NCBI RefSeq assembly: GCF_004216955.1
Contig: NZ_SGXL01000007.1
Span: 1-43,891 of the forward strand
Reading direction: 5' to 3'
DNA: 43,891 nucleotides
From: Fictibacillus sp. BK138
GTDB taxonomy: Bacteria; Bacillota; Bacilli; Bacillales; Fictibacillaceae
Positions 7,967 through 18,157 of this stretch are shown here, piece after piece. The position numbers and the translations under genes are program-made. Under the pieces are notes generated by a model, which did not search any database, was not told the origin of the DNA, and worked only from the letters and a program-made list of their open reading frames with translations. How positions within the stretch are numbered: position 1 is the stretch's first letter; each line of letters opens with the position of its first letter.

Positions 7967-9907
7967 TTAAGCGTTCTGCAATTCTTCCCATTCTTCCATA
8001 AGAGCTTCCATCTCACTGTTTAATGCATCCAGCTGTGATTGGAATTCTTGTGTCTTCTCGTAATCTTGAAATACTTCTGGTTTGCAAAGTTCACCTTCTG
8101 CAAACGCAATTTTGCTCTCAAGTCCCTCAAGAAACTCTTCAATTTCCTCAATACGGCGCTGCCGTTTACGGTCTTGCTTCTTTGCTTCTTTATCGATTGA
8201 GTTCTTTACGTTATTTGACTGTACAGCGGACGGCGCGCTTGTAGCACTCTCAGTTTTTTGGCGTTCTGCAATTTCTTCTCGGGCTTTCATTTCGTTCTTT
8301 TTTTCTGTGTAGTAATCATAATCCCCAAGATACTCTGTAAGACCATCTGGAGCCAGTTCAACAACTTTCGTCGCGATCCGGTTGATAAAATAACGGTCGT
8401 GGGATACGAATAGGATCGTTCCTGGATAATGAATCAATGCTTGTTCCAGTACTTCTTTGCTATCAAGGTCCAAGTGGTTTGTAGGCTCGTCCAATAACAG
8501 CAGATTCCCTTTTTCCATCATGAGTTTTGCAAGGGCAAGCCTAGCTTTCTGACCACCGCTTAACTCGTTTACAAGCTTCATCACATCATCACCGCTGAAA
8601 AGGAATTGACCCAATATCGAACGGATTTCTTTTTCCGTTTTTTCAGGATAATCGTCCCAAAGTTCATTCAACAGTGTTTTCCTCGAGTGAAGATCTGCTT
8701 GTTCCTGATCATAATGTGAAATTTTCAAACCACTGCCATAGCGAATATCTCCCTTTATCAGCGGCAGCTGTTTTCTGATCACTTTTAATAGTGTCGATTT
8801 ACCGATTCCGTTCGGACCAACGATCGCTATACTATCTTGACGGGTTACAGCCAGATTTACATCTTTAAAAAGTGGAGCTCCATCTTCATATCCGGTACTC
8901 ACTTCCTCAAGTTTTAGCACATCATTTCCGCTCTGTCTTTCGATATCAAAAGAAAAGGAAGCTGATTTCTCAGATCCAGCAGGACGTTCTTTCAGCTCCA
9001 TTTTTTCAAGCTGTTTACGGCGGCTCTGTGCACGTTTAGTTGTTGAAGCACGAACAAGGTTGCGCTGAATAAAATCTTCGAGTTTAGCGACTTGGTCTTG
9101 CTGTTTCTCGAACTCTTTCATTTCTTGGGCATAACGCTCTGCTTTTTGCTCTAAATAGCTTGAATAGTTTCCGGTAAAGCGGTAGGAACGCTTTCTCGAT
9201 ACTTCATAAACAGTTGTCACGATCTTATCGAGGAAATAGCGGTCATGGGAAACAATCAAAATACCGCCAGGATAACCCTGCAAATATTGCTCAAGCCAAG
9301 TTAACGTTTTGATATCCAAGTGGTTTGTAGGCTCATCCAGAATAAGAAGATCTGGCTTTGTTAAAAGAAGCTTCGCAAGAGCAAGCCTTGTTTTCTGTCC
9401 GCCGCTCAGCGTGTTGATTCTTGTGTCTCTGTCAAAATCAGCAAACTGAAAGCCATGAAGGACAGTGCGGATCTCAGCTTCATATTGGTAGCCGCCTTCA
9501 TCTTTAAATTGGACCTGCAGCTCATCATAATCTTTTAAAAGACGTTCATATTCTGCAGCATTTTCCAAAACGGCTGGATCGCCCATACGTGCTTCCATCT
9601 CACGCAGCTTTTTCTCTTTTTTTCGAAGAGGTTCAAAGACCGATAGCATTTCATTCCATATGGATTCATCTGAATCAAGGCCAGCATCTTGTGCAAGATA
9701 GCCTGTTTTCACATCTTTTGGAATCATGACATGGCCAGAATCGTACGAATATTCCCCAGTAATCACACGAAGAAGGGTAGACTTTCCTGCGCCGTTTCTG
9801 CCAACAAGCGCAATACGTTCTCCTGTTTGAACTTCTAACTTTATATTGGATAAAATGACGTCAGCGCCAAAAGACTTAGTGACGTCCTGAACTTGTAATA
9901 TAATCAT
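7967..9907 (-). CDS. ydiF: ABC-F family ATP-binding protein (YdiF)
   Basis: A 646-residue soluble protein with two ATP-binding cassettes and no membrane segments, which is the ABC-F layout. Walker A motifs are GRNGAGKST (37-45) and GPNGIGKST in the second half; signature motifs are LSGGQKTRLALAKLL and LSGGQKARLALAKLM; both Walker B motifs read LLLDEPTNHLD-like. A charged linker (about residues 240-310) separates the cassettes, and a C-terminal coiled coil ends the protein. ABC-F proteins act on the ribosome as translation factors or resistance proteins; this one matches the housekeeping YdiF by length and position. AGAGGTGA precedes its ATG. It is transcribed leftward, away from moaC. Confidence 0.94.
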   Translation of the reverse strand: MIILQVQDVTKSFGADVILSNIKLEVQTGERIALVGRNGAGKSTLLRVITGEYSYDSGHVMIPKDVKTGYLAQDAGLDSDESIWNEMLSVFEPLRKKEKKLREMEARMGDPAVLENAAEYERLLKDYDELQVQFKDEGGYQYEAEIRTVLHGFQFADFDRDTRINTLSGGQKTRLALAKLLLTKPDLLILDEPTNHLDIKTLTWLEQYLQGYPGGILIVSHDRYFLDKIVTTVYEVSRKRSYRFTGNYSSYLEQKAERYAQEMKEFEKQQDQVAKLEDFIQRNLVRASTTKRAQSRRKQLEKMELKERPAGSEKSASFSFDIERQSGNDVLKLEEVSTGYEDGAPLFKDVNLAVTRQDSIAIVGPNGIGKSTLLKVIRKQLPLIKGDIRYGSGLKISHYDQEQADLHSRKTLLNELWDDYPEKTEKEIRSILGQFLFSGDDVMKLVNELSGGQKARLALAKLMMEKGNLLLLDEPTNHLDLDSKEVLEQALIHYPGTILFVSHDRYFINRIATKVVELAPDGLTEYLGDYDYYTEKKNEMKAREEIAERQKTESATSAPSAVQSNNVKNSIDKEAKKQDRKRQRRIEEIEEFLEGLESKIAFAEGELCKPEVFQDYEKTQEFQSQLDALNSEMEALMEEWEELQNA

Positions 9908-10126
9908 TTCGATTCACCTCTATGAAAAAAGGGTGATTATTTATTGGTGGCTTTGTACTAAAGAAGTGCTGCTTGTGAACAAAGCAGTGAGTTTGCTTCA
10001 TTGACAAGTTGGTTGGAGCGAAAAATCAACTGCTTCCACTAGCCTTTAAATAACAATCATAACCCTATCTACTAGTAGTTTAGCTTAGTTTGGGGATTCA
10101 CGCCAACAAAGGGAATGTTCAACATT

Positions 10127-10154
10127 TTGCAATATTTACATGGAAGAATATAAC
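10127..10154 (+). promoter_or_regulatory. Promoter of the moaC-rex-tatAC group
   Basis: TTGCAA (10127-10132), 16 bp, then TATAAC (10149-10154), 47 bp before the moaC ATG. Confidence 0.5.
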
Positions 10155-10200
10155 GACAATAAAAGCGGTTTCGTGTATATTCAACTTGAGGAGGGGTTTT

Positions 10201-10704
10201 ATGAAAGAGTTAACCCATTTTAACGAAGAAGGCCGTGCCAGAATGGTGGATATTTCAGAAAAAGAAACATCATACCGAACTGCTATCGCGGTCAGCGGGA
10301 TAACAGTATCTGAAGAAGTCTTCCTTAAGATTAGAGATAACAAGTTTAAAAAAGGGGACGTTCTCGCAGTTGCTCAAGTTGCTGGCATCATGGCAGCTAA
10401 AAAGACATCTGACTGGATTCCGATGTGCCATCCGCTCTCATTAACCGGTGTAGATCTTTCCTTCGAGTGGGACAAAGAAAATAATGATGGATACAAATTA
10501 AACATACAAGCTGAAGTAAGAACAAAAGGAAGTACTGGTGTAGAGATGGAAGCACTCACTGCCGCATCTGCTGCAGCTTTGACCGTGTATGATATGTGTA
10601 AAGCTGCCGATAAAGGAATGATCATCGGTCCTACATATCTTGTCTCTAAAACAGGCGGAAAGAATGGGGATTTTGTACGCTCATCAAGCCCTGACAAAGT
10701 ATGA
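10201..10704 (+). CDS. moaC: Cyclic pyranopterin monophosphate synthase MoaC
   Basis: MoaC converts the 3',8-cyclo-GTP made by MoaA to cyclic pyranopterin monophosphate in molybdenum-cofactor synthesis. The 167-residue product carries the family's [11 protein letters not shown] (75-85), [15 protein letters not shown] (109-123) and [10 protein letters not shown] (129-138, with Asp131). I chose ATG 10201 because GAGGAGGGG sits 5-13 bp upstream; the longer frame from 10090 reads through the promoter. No other molybdopterin gene is in the window; in B. subtilis moaC (ydiG) is also alone at this place. Confidence 0.95.
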   Translation: MKELTHFNEEGRARMVDISEKETSYRTAIAVSGITVSEEVFLKIRDNKFKKGDVLAVAQVAGIMAAKKTSDWIPMCHPLSLTGVDLSFEWDKENNDGYKLNIQAEVRTKGSTGVEMEALTAASAAALTVYDMCKAADKGMIIGPTYLVSKTGGKNGDFVRSSSPDKV

Positions 10705-10749
10705 TACAATAAGAAAAGATAAGCTTTTCTTAATATGGAGGGCCCATAC

Positions 10750-11385
10750 ATGAACCAAGATCAGCTAAAAATACCGCATGCTACAGCGAAAAGGCTGCCA
10801 TTATATTACCGGTTTCTTAAAAATCTATCTTCCTCAGGCAAGCAAAGGGTATCCTCTGCTGAATTGAGCGAGGCTGTAAAAGTAGATTCTGCTACAATAC
10901 GAAGAGATTTTTCGTATTTCGGAGCGTTAGGGAAAAAGGGTTATGGCTACAATGTTAACTACTTGCTCTCATTCTTCAGCAAAACTCTTAATCAGGATGA
11001 AACAACAACGGTTGGTTTGATCGGAGTAGGTAATTTAGGAACTGCTTTTTTGCATTACAATTTTACAAAAAATAATAATACAAAAATAGAAGTCGCATTC
11101 GACGTAGACGAATCCAAAATAGGTACTGAGATTGCAGGGGTACCTATCTATCATACAAATGATATTGAAAGCGAACTGCAGAACCGGGGAATTGACGTTG
11201 CCATTCTTACTGTGCCTGTTGGTGCAGCACAGCCGATTGCAGATCAGCTGGAAAGAGCGGGAGTAAAGGGGATCTTGAATTTTACACCAGCACGATTAAC
11301 CGTATCTTCAGAAATTCGCGTACACCATATCGATTTAGCCGTAGAATTGCAGTCACTTGTTTATTTCATGAAAAATTACTCTTAA
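10750..11385 (+). CDS. rex: Redox-sensing transcriptional repressor Rex
   Basis: Rex represses fermentation and anaerobic respiration genes when NAD+ is high and lets go when NADH rises. The 211-residue protein has an N-terminal winged helix ([20 protein letters not shown], then [25 protein letters not shown]) and a Rossmann domain starting at GLIGVGNLG. The C-terminal ILNFTPARL is typical. ATG 10750 has GGAGGG 7 bp ahead; an upstream in-frame ATG at 10735 overlaps that ribosome site and is rejected. tatA follows 13 bp after the stop. Confidence 0.95.
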   Translation: MNQDQLKIPHATAKRLPLYYRFLKNLSSSGKQRVSSAELSEAVKVDSATIRRDFSYFGALGKKGYGYNVNYLLSFFSKTLNQDETTTVGLIGVGNLGTAFLHYNFTKNNNTKIEVAFDVDESKIGTEIAGVPIYHTNDIESELQNRGIDVAILTVPVGAAQPIADQLERAGVKGILNFTPARLTVSSEIRVHHIDLAVELQSLVYFMKNYS

Positions 11386-11398
11386 AGGAGGAAGTACA

Positions 11399-11578
11399 AT
11401 GTTAGGACCAGGAAGTATCGCAATAATTGGATTGGCAGCTTTAGTGATGTTTGGACCAAAGAAACTGCCTGAATTAGGTAAAGCAGCAGGTAAGACACTC
11501 CGCGAGTTCAAGAATGCAACAAAAGGCATTATGGACGATGATGATAACAAAAAAGAAAGCGAAGAACCGAAGAAGTAA
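11399..11578 (+). CDS. tatA: Twin-arginine translocase subunit TatA
   Basis: A 59-residue TatA/E. One transmembrane helix (residues 3-19, MLGPGSIAIIGLAALVMFG) is followed by the hinge GPKKLPELGKAAG, an amphipathic helix with KTLREFKNATKG, and an acidic/lysine-rich tail. TatA oligomers form the passage through which folded proteins cross the membrane. AAAGGAGG lies 8 bp before the ATG. tatC begins 12 bp later, so the pair makes a minimal TatA-TatC translocase as in Gram-positive bacteria, without TatB. Confidence 0.95.
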   Translation: MLGPGSIAIIGLAALVMFGPKKLPELGKAAGKTLREFKNATKGIMDDDDNKKESEEPKK

Positions 11579-11590
11579 GGATGTTTTTCT

Positions 11591-12373
11591 ATGACCTCTG
11601 AAAAAAGCATGACGTTATACGACCACGTTGGTGAGTTAAGAAAGCGCATCATGTGGTCTCTAATAGCTTTCTTTGTATTTCTTATCGTTGGATTTTTCTT
11701 AGCTAAGCATGTGATCGTGTATTTGCAAAGTGATCCAATCGCTAAAGATATTCAGATGAACGCATTTCATTTAACAGACCCATTGAATGTCTATATGACA
11801 TTCGCATTCTTTATCGGCTGTGTATTAGCAGCTCCTGTAGTTTTATATCAGCTCTGGGCGTTTATAAGTCCGGGTCTTTACGAAAATGAACGAAAAGTAA
11901 CACTGATGTATATCCCGATAGCCTTTTTGCTTTTCTTGACGGGGTTAGCATTTTCGTACTTTATTCTCTTTCCCTTTGTCGTCAGTTTTATGGGCAATGT
12001 TGCGACGGCACTTAGTGTTGAAGGAGAATACGGAATTCAGGAATATTTCTCATTTCTTTTTAACATCACATTGCCGTTTGGATTGCTGTTTCAGTTTCCG
12101 GTACTGATCATGTTCCTAACTCGATTGGGAATTGTGACACCAGACTTTTTAAAGAGAATCAGGAAAGTCGCTTACTTTGGGATTCTAGTTATAGCCGGTT
12201 TGATTACTCCGCCAGAACTAATGTCTCACTTAATGGTTACTTTTCCTTTAATTCTTCTTTATGAGATCAGCATCATCATATCCAGAACCGCATACAAAAA
12301 ACGGATGAAAGCCGAAGTTGAAGCTCTTGTGAAAGAGAAGGAAGCTGAAGTTGAATCTGCATATAACGAATAA
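11591..12373 (+). CDS. tatC: Twin-arginine translocase subunit TatC
   Basis: TatC recognises the RR signal peptide and recruits TatA. The 260-residue protein has six hydrophobic segments. It begins with the family motif HVGELRKRIMWSL (12-24), has FISPGLYENERK (86-97, first periplasmic/cytosolic loop signature), and ends after GLITPPE and a charged tail rich in Glu and Lys. The partner is tatA immediately upstream. Confidence 0.96.
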   Translation: MTSEKSMTLYDHVGELRKRIMWSLIAFFVFLIVGFFLAKHVIVYLQSDPIAKDIQMNAFHLTDPLNVYMTFAFFIGCVLAAPVVLYQLWAFISPGLYENERKVTLMYIPIAFLLFLTGLAFSYFILFPFVVSFMGNVATALSVEGEYGIQEYFSFLFNITLPFGLLFQFPVLIMFLTRLGIVTPDFLKRIRKVAYFGILVIAGLITPPELMSHLMVTFPLILLYEISIIISRTAYKKRMKAEVEALVKEKEAEVESAYNE

Positions 12374-12405
12374 GAGGGTGCCCGAAGCGGGAACCCTCTT
12401 TTTGT
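12372..12405 (+). terminator. Terminator after tatC
   Basis: AAGAGGGT with CCCG (12372-12384) folds back on CGGGAACCCTCTT (12388-12400), followed by T5. Confidence 0.9.
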
Positions 12406-12430
12406 GTATTTTTTAGGGAGTTCTGGATTT

Positions 12431-12573
12431 TACGGTACGTGTTCTTATAATTATTACACGTTCACGCAGAAAAGGTGGACTTTCACGCAAAGGAGAGCTT
12501 GTTTCACGCAAAACAACGACTTTTCCACTCAAACGAAGCTTCGTTTCACGCAGAACACCTCCAGTTCCACGCA
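12431..12573 (-). repeat. Intergenic 6-unit array 3, inverted, different core, same cap
   Basis: On the plus strand six (T)TCACGCA-type cores start at 12461, 12482, 12503, 12524, 12545 and 12566, exactly 21 bp apart; the fourth (TCCACTCA) and sixth (TCCACGCA) are degenerate. Read on the minus strand the core is TGCGTGAA, which agrees with TGAGCGAA of arrays 1 and 2 at six of eight positions. The 29-bp cap (12432-12460) has one difference from array 2 and three from array 1. It lies between the convergent tatC and ydiK. Confidence 0.88.
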
Positions 12574-12595
12574 GTAAGCGCTTAATTACTATCTA

Positions 12596-12629
12596 AAAAA
12601 GAAAAAAACTGCCCCCGAAAGGGCAGTTT
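12596..12629 (-). terminator. Terminator of ydiL-ydiK
   Basis: On the minus strand AAACTGCCC (12629-12621), a short loop and GGGCAGTTT (12615-12607) are followed by a long T-run. It is six bases after the ydiK stop. Confidence 0.85.
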
Positions 12630-12634
12630 AGTAT

Positions 12635-12838
12635 CTATTTCTTTCGTTTTCTTTTCAAGTGGTTATTCAATGCGAAATATCTGATGGCATTCGCGAAATC
12701 GAATGTTGCGACAACCATTGTGATGATCGTCCAGAAGCTTGTCATTCCGTACTCACTAGCATAATGGACCGCTAAGTACGTAAAGACGACTCCGATTCCT
12801 AAATATAAAAAGGCCATAAACAAAGGTGATGTCTTCAT
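12635..12838 (-). CDS. ydiK: Small membrane protein YdiK-like (DUF4305)
   Basis: A 67-residue protein with two predicted membrane helices (about residues 7-25 and 32-52) and a lysine/arginine-rich C-terminus (NHLKRKRKK), probably facing the cytoplasm. Its size and position between tatC and groES match B. subtilis YdiK, whose function I do not know. The ATG overlaps the stop of the upstream ydiL by 4 bp, so the two are translationally coupled. Confidence 0.85.
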   Translation of the reverse strand: MKTSPLFMAFLYLGIGVVFTYLAVHYASEYGMTSFWTIITMVVATFDFANAIRYFALNNHLKRKRKK

Positions 12839-13548
12839 AGCAGTCCTCCAAAAATCAATTGCGCTGTTTCTAGCTGTTGCTCCATTTCCTTGATCTTATC
12901 GGCAAGGAAAATCTGGACAATTAATACGAGTGTATTCATTGCGACGTGTGCTGCGATCGGTACGATAAGTCTTTTCGTACGAACGTACAGAAATGCAAAG
13001 GTAAAGCCCATTGCTGTATAAATTAAGAGATGTTTAAAGTCTGCATGAACAGCAGCAAAAATAAGAGAACTGATCAAAGCAGAAATAAAGAAATTAAATC
13101 GTTTATGAAACGATCCAAAAATGATCTTTCGGAAGATAATCTCTTCTAAAATAGGACCGACAATAGCTGTGACAACCATAAAGTATTGAACGTCTTTTAC
13201 GATCTCAACAAGCTTTTCGGTGTTTTCAGAACCCGGCTGGATTCCAAATACGTTTATTTCGATGAGGCTGGCAATGATTTGAGCGGCATACGCCATAAAA
13301 ATACCGATGATCGACCACATGACCGCAGAACCTTTGGACACCCGTTCGGCATCACGGTGTCGGTTTTTCATCTCAGGAATCAGCATGTAAAGGATAATGA
13401 ATAGGGCGGCTACAAAACTTATTGTGCCCCACATTCCGAACAATTGGTTTTCGGGAACACCGAGTTCATTTAATAGAGGAATTCCGAGATATCCCGAGAA
13501 TTGCATTAGTATGTATATAAAGATGATCCACCAGTATTTTTTCTTCAA
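12835..13548 (-). CDS. ydiL: CPBP-family intramembrane metalloprotease (YdiL)
   Basis: A 237-residue membrane protein with about six to seven helices. It shows the three CPBP (Abi/CAAX protease) motifs in its C-terminal half: GPILEEIIFRKIIFG (EExxxR), FAAVHADFKHLL (FxxxH) and PIAAHVAMN (HxxxN). These residues form the zinc-dependent active site within the membrane. Family members cleave prenylated proteins, process bacteriocins or confer self-immunity; the substrate here is unknown. The start is TTG, with GGAGAAC just upstream. It is in the conserved ydiK-ydiL place next to groES. Confidence 0.88.
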   Translation of the reverse strand: MKKKYWWIIFIYILMQFSGYLGIPLLNELGVPENQLFGMWGTISFVAALFIILYMLIPEMKNRHRDAERVSKGSAVMWSIIGIFMAYAAQIIASLIEINVFGIQPGSENTEKLVEIVKDVQYFMVVTAIVGPILEEIIFRKIIFGSFHKRFNFFISALISSLIFAAVHADFKHLLIYTAMGFTFAFLYVRTKRLIVPIAAHVAMNTLVLIVQIFLADKIKEMEQQLETAQLIFGGLL

Positions 13549-13680
13549 ATTAAGTTCTCCTTTAATTCCTCACCTGAATACTATTGCTTAGTACTACTCT
13601 ATATATGCTAACCCATTTTAACATAGAATAGGCATGGCTCGCGAGGATATCGAATTTGAGAACTTTTTCATATTTCCTGC

Positions 13681-13709
13681 TTGCAAAGTTTTAAAGTTTT
13701 ATTTATTAT
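13681..13709 (+). promoter_or_regulatory. Sigma-A promoter of groESL
   Basis: TTGCAA (13681-13686), exactly 17 bp, TATTAT (13704-13709). The CIRCE element begins 11 bp downstream. Confidence 0.8.
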
Positions 13710-13720
13710 TAGAAATGGAG

Positions 13721-13747
13721 TTAGCACTCACCAACAAAGAGTGCTAA
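13721..13747 (+). promoter_or_regulatory. CIRCE operator (HrcA site)
   Basis: TTAGCACTC, nine bases, GAGTGCTAA: a perfect copy of the CIRCE consensus. HrcA binds it to repress groESL until heat shock. It lies at the start of the transcript and can also form a stem in the mRNA leader. Confidence 0.98.
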
Positions 13748-13786
13748 TAAGAAAATTTTTTTAACTATTTAAGGAGGGTGTTTCAC

Positions 13787-14071
13787 TTGTTAAAGCCATT
13801 AGGTGACCGTATTATTATTGAGCTTGTAGAAGGTGAAGAAAAAACTGCAAGCGGCATTGTATTGCCAGATTCAGCAAAAGAAAAGCCTCAAGAAGGAAAA
13901 GTTGTTGCTGTAGGTACGGGCCGTGTAACGGATAACGGCGAGCGTATCTCTTTAGAAGTTTCAGAAGGAAACACAATTATTTTCTCTAAATACGCTGGTA
14001 CAGAAGTGAAGTACCAAGGCAAAGAATACTTGATTCTTCGTGAATCTGACGTTTTAGCGATCGTAGGCTAA
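13787..14071 (+). CDS. groES: Co-chaperonin GroES
   Basis: GroES is the 10-kDa heptameric lid of the GroEL chamber. Choosing TTG 13787 gives [15 protein letters not shown] and a product of 94 residues, the same N-terminus and length as B. subtilis GroES. AAGGAGGG ends 8 bp before it. A longer frame from GTG 13778 would start inside the ribosome site. The mobile loop ([14 protein letters not shown]) and the C-terminal [12 protein letters not shown] are intact. Controlled by HrcA through CIRCE and co-transcribed with groEL. Confidence 0.97.
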   Translation: MLKPLGDRIIIELVEGEEKTASGIVLPDSAKEKPQEGKVVAVGTGRVTDNGERISLEVSEGNTIIFSKYAGTEVKYQGKEYLILRESDVLAIVG

Positions 14072-14147
14072 TCTCAGAGAATGGAAGCTTCAATGTGTTG
14101 AAGCTACATAAATAAAAGCAATGTAAGTCACTAACTTTTAAAAATAA

Positions 14148-15800
<1,653 letters not shown>

Positions 15801-15833
15801 TTTGCCCCTCAACCCTTGATATATAAGGGTTTG

Positions 15834-15887
15834 TATAAAAAAAAGAAGCTTCTCACAAGTTGACCAAACTTGTGAGAAGCTTTTTTC
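15834..15887. terminator. Bidirectional terminator between groEL and the DUF4317 gene
   Basis: A 16-bp perfect stem (15846-15861 with 15867-15882) has T6 on the right and an A-run on the left, so it can end both groEL and the leftward gene beyond. Confidence 0.92.
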
Positions 15888-15902
15888 TATCTGATATTTA
15901 GT

Positions 15903-17084
15903 TTATTTCTCTACCTTCTCTCCAAAAGCCTCTGGAATCATCGTAAACCCTTCAATAACCGTATCTTCTTCCACTTCAATCATGAGATAACGTTTACCGC
16001 TAAGCTGGACTTGTTTAACGAATCTTAAATCCTGTGGGCTAATCGAAATGTTAGCTACCTTTGTATTGATTTTAATAGATTTTGAATTATACTTTGGCAA
16101 CACGCTGCTTGCTTTGAACTCGTATTTGTTATCATCAATCACTTTTTGGAAGGCGGTTTCTACTTTTTCCGGACTCACATCTTCAACACCGCTTGCCATT
16201 AACACACGTTCAACATCCTTGGAGTCTAATCTAGGAAGTTCTTCTTCTTCATTTTCCTCGATCATTCGGTTGATCTCTTCATACACATTGGAGAGAGTGG
16301 ATGTATTTAACTGATCTCCAGTAACGTCTTTAATGATTTCTTCAAAAACGATTTTATCGTCTTTTGCCGTCATGATATCTTCACCATTTAATACTTGCTC
16401 AATGAAATCATAATCGGGCTCATGGACTTTGCCTGCTGAATAGAGAATATGGTTCACATCGGCTGCATTATCACTGAAACAAGGGAAGAGAAACCCTCCG
16501 ATCGGTGCATGCAGGTTGATGATAGGATCGACGACAAAACTGTACTTGAATTCTTTTTCAACATAGTCAAAGAGCAACTCTTTTTTCGGTTCTTGTGTAT
16601 TGTTTATGCTGCAGAGAATAAAGGGAAAGGAGTAGACGGCATCTCGTTCACTTATTTCAGCCTCATCATTTTTCCGCTTTGTCGGCTTATAGTATTCTCC
16701 CTTAATAAAGGTGATCACAATATCCTTTTCATATTGGCGATCTAAAAGCATTTTGCCTACCATTTGGAGCATTCGCTCTTTCCAGTCTTCTACATCACTG
16801 CTCAGCATCCCTTGATGCAAAATGAGCTGGCTGTTATTTTCGGCATTCTTTTGAAACTTTAACTCAAAAAGCTTTTCATCTAGATTTCCGCCTAGTAATT
16901 TCTTAAAGTTATTCAGAAACAGCTCCTGTTGCTCGGCGTCCAGCATCTCGAAAGGCTGACTCACGTGATGATAGATATCACTGGATTCCTTTGTAATATA
17001 GACGTTAAAAATAGTTGAGATTTTCAGTAGATCATTATCTTTTTTAAATTGCTTTCGGATCTGTGCTATATCTTTTTTATTCAT
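15903..17084 (-). CDS. DUF4317 family protein
   Basis: A 393-residue soluble, acidic protein with no signal peptide or membrane helix. The N-terminal MNKKDIAQIRKQFKKDN is the typical start of the DUF4317 family found in Firmicutes; its function is not known to me. The start at 17084 has TAGGAG upstream; a longer frame from 17150 adds a hydrophobic stretch unlike the family. It stands alone between groEL and the ECF gene, both ends bounded by intergenic sequence. Confidence 0.75.
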   Translation of the reverse strand: MNKKDIAQIRKQFKKDNDLLKISTIFNVYITKESSDIYHHVSQPFEMLDAEQQELFLNNFKKLLGGNLDEKLFELKFQKNAENNSQLILHQGMLSSDVEDWKERMLQMVGKMLLDRQYEKDIVITFIKGEYYKPTKRKNDEAEISERDAVYSFPFILCSINNTQEPKKELLFDYVEKEFKYSFVVDPIINLHAPIGGFLFPCFSDNAADVNHILYSAGKVHEPDYDFIEQVLNGEDIMTAKDDKIVFEEIIKDVTGDQLNTSTLSNVYEEINRMIEENEEEELPRLDSKDVERVLMASGVEDVSPEKVETAFQKVIDDNKYEFKASSVLPKYNSKSIKINTKVANISISPQDLRFVKQVQLSGKRYLMIEVEEDTVIEGFTMIPEAFGEKVEK

Positions 17085-17231
17085 AATTAAAACACTCCTA
17101 AGTTGCTCAGATATGTAAATATGGAGGAGAAAAATCTTAACATTTTTCAAGTAGTATTTATTTTAACATCTGAAAGTAGTTATGTGTGATTTTCAATTTA
17201 CTGCACATTTAATTGAACTGGCAGAAGACAC

Positions 17232-17283
17232 TAAAAAACCCCATAAAGCAGACTTTTCTCAAAGTACTGCTCTATAGGGGATT
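17232..17283 (-). terminator. Terminator of the ECF S-component gene
   Basis: On the minus strand CCCCTATAGAGCAG (17280-17267) and CTGCTTTATGGGG (17252-17240) pair imperfectly, followed by TTTTTT. Confidence 0.7.
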
Positions 17284-17303
17284 TGCTAGTTAACAACTAT
17301 TAA

Positions 17304-17828
17304 CTATAAAACTCTTTTCTTAATACGCGCTACAAGCGGTACTACAACAAGTCCAGCAAAAACAACCTGCAACACGTTTCCTGGAATTGATCCGAATGGT
17401 GCGATCCAGTTACCGTAAAGGACTACTTCAGCAAAGTAGTAGCCAACAATTTTAATAAGCAGGGCAGCAATAACGGCTATTGAATATACAACCGCTCTTT
17501 TCCCTGGTACCTTCTCACCTATAAGACCAGCAACATATCCCATTGCACCAACGATGATAAAGGTAAACGGAGCCCAAATCGTCCAGCCGGAAATTAGATC
17601 AAACAGTCCCATTCCAAAGGCACCTGCAATCGCTCCTGTTCTTCTCCCAAAAACGAATGCAGCTATAAAAAGGGGAACGTTGCCTAGGTGAATTAGTCCG
17701 CCGTTGCCTGCTATTGGCAGCTTAAGGTTGATGAACATCGTAGCTACAAGGGTTAATGCTACGAAAAGTGCATTAATGACTAATGCTTGTGTTTTATTCG
17801 TTGCTCTTGATGATATAGTTGTATTCAC
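17304..17828 (-). CDS. ECF transporter S component
   Basis: A 174-residue membrane protein with about five to six helices, the size and pattern of the substrate-binding subunit of energy-coupling-factor vitamin transporters. Typical pieces are ALFVALTLVATMFI in the first helix, GNVPLFIAAFVFGRRTGAIAGA and GLFDLISGW. GTG at 17828 is chosen because AGAGG lies 7 bp upstream; the frame continues to 17918 but has no better start. Substrate is not evident; relatives import queuosine precursors, pyrimidines, thiamine or riboflavin. No EcfA or EcfT genes are nearby, so it would rely on the shared module. Confidence 0.75.
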   Translation of the reverse strand: MNTTISSRATNKTQALVINALFVALTLVATMFINLKLPIAGNGGLIHLGNVPLFIAAFVFGRRTGAIAGAFGMGLFDLISGWTIWAPFTFIIVGAMGYVAGLIGEKVPGKRAVVYSIAVIAALLIKIVGYYFAEVVLYGNWIAPFGSIPGNVLQVVFAGLVVVPLVARIKKRVL

Positions 17829-18092
17829 AAAAAAACCTCTTTCGTATTTATTATTATGTTTCGTATTTTCAGATTTTAAAAGGGAAGACCCTGTCAATTC
17901 ATTATATCTTTCTCTCACGCCTAAGAAAATAGCTATTTTATGGATAAAGGAAACTGAAATGAAAAGATCGTATCACATTAAAAAGGAAAGGCAGTTTACT
18001 AAATAATTAGATAAATTTTGGAACCAAGCACAAAACAAGGTTTATTTCTTCGAATGCCTATTATAGGCAAATTATTAGCTTCTTTAGGTTCG

Positions 18093-18107
18093 TATCGCTG
18101 GGCGATA
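18093..18107. promoter_or_regulatory. Inverted repeat 1: TATCGC-N3-GCGATA
   Basis: A perfect 6-3-6 inverted repeat, with TATAAT at 18113-18118. The repeat covers where the -35/spacer region of the MerR-type gene would be, so self-regulation is likely. Confidence 0.75.
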
Positions 18108-18157
18108 TAACTTATAATAGATGTAAATACAATAATAATGAGAAAAGGAGGTCCGAT

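Noticed and set aside
7765-8016. Minus-strand ORF covering array 2 and the 3' end of ydiF
   Set aside because: Same artefact of the array; it overlaps a well-supported gene.
9908-10200. Molybdenum-cofactor riboswitch before moaC
   Set aside because: The leader shows only a short imperfect hairpin (TGGAGC / GCTTCCA) and none of the conserved arrangement of that RNA.
10735-10749. Upstream ATG for rex
   Set aside because: It overlaps the GGAGGG ribosome site of the downstream ATG and adds residues not seen in Rex.
17829-17920. PreQ1 or thiamine riboswitch in the ECF S-component leader
   Set aside because: I could not find the conserved cores; only a short AGGG-TCTT-CCCT hairpin is visible.
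17959-18006. 15-codon ORF with a fair ribosome site before the MerR-type gene
   Set aside because: It resembles the start of RnpA only loosely and is too short to support; it could be a leader peptide or chance.
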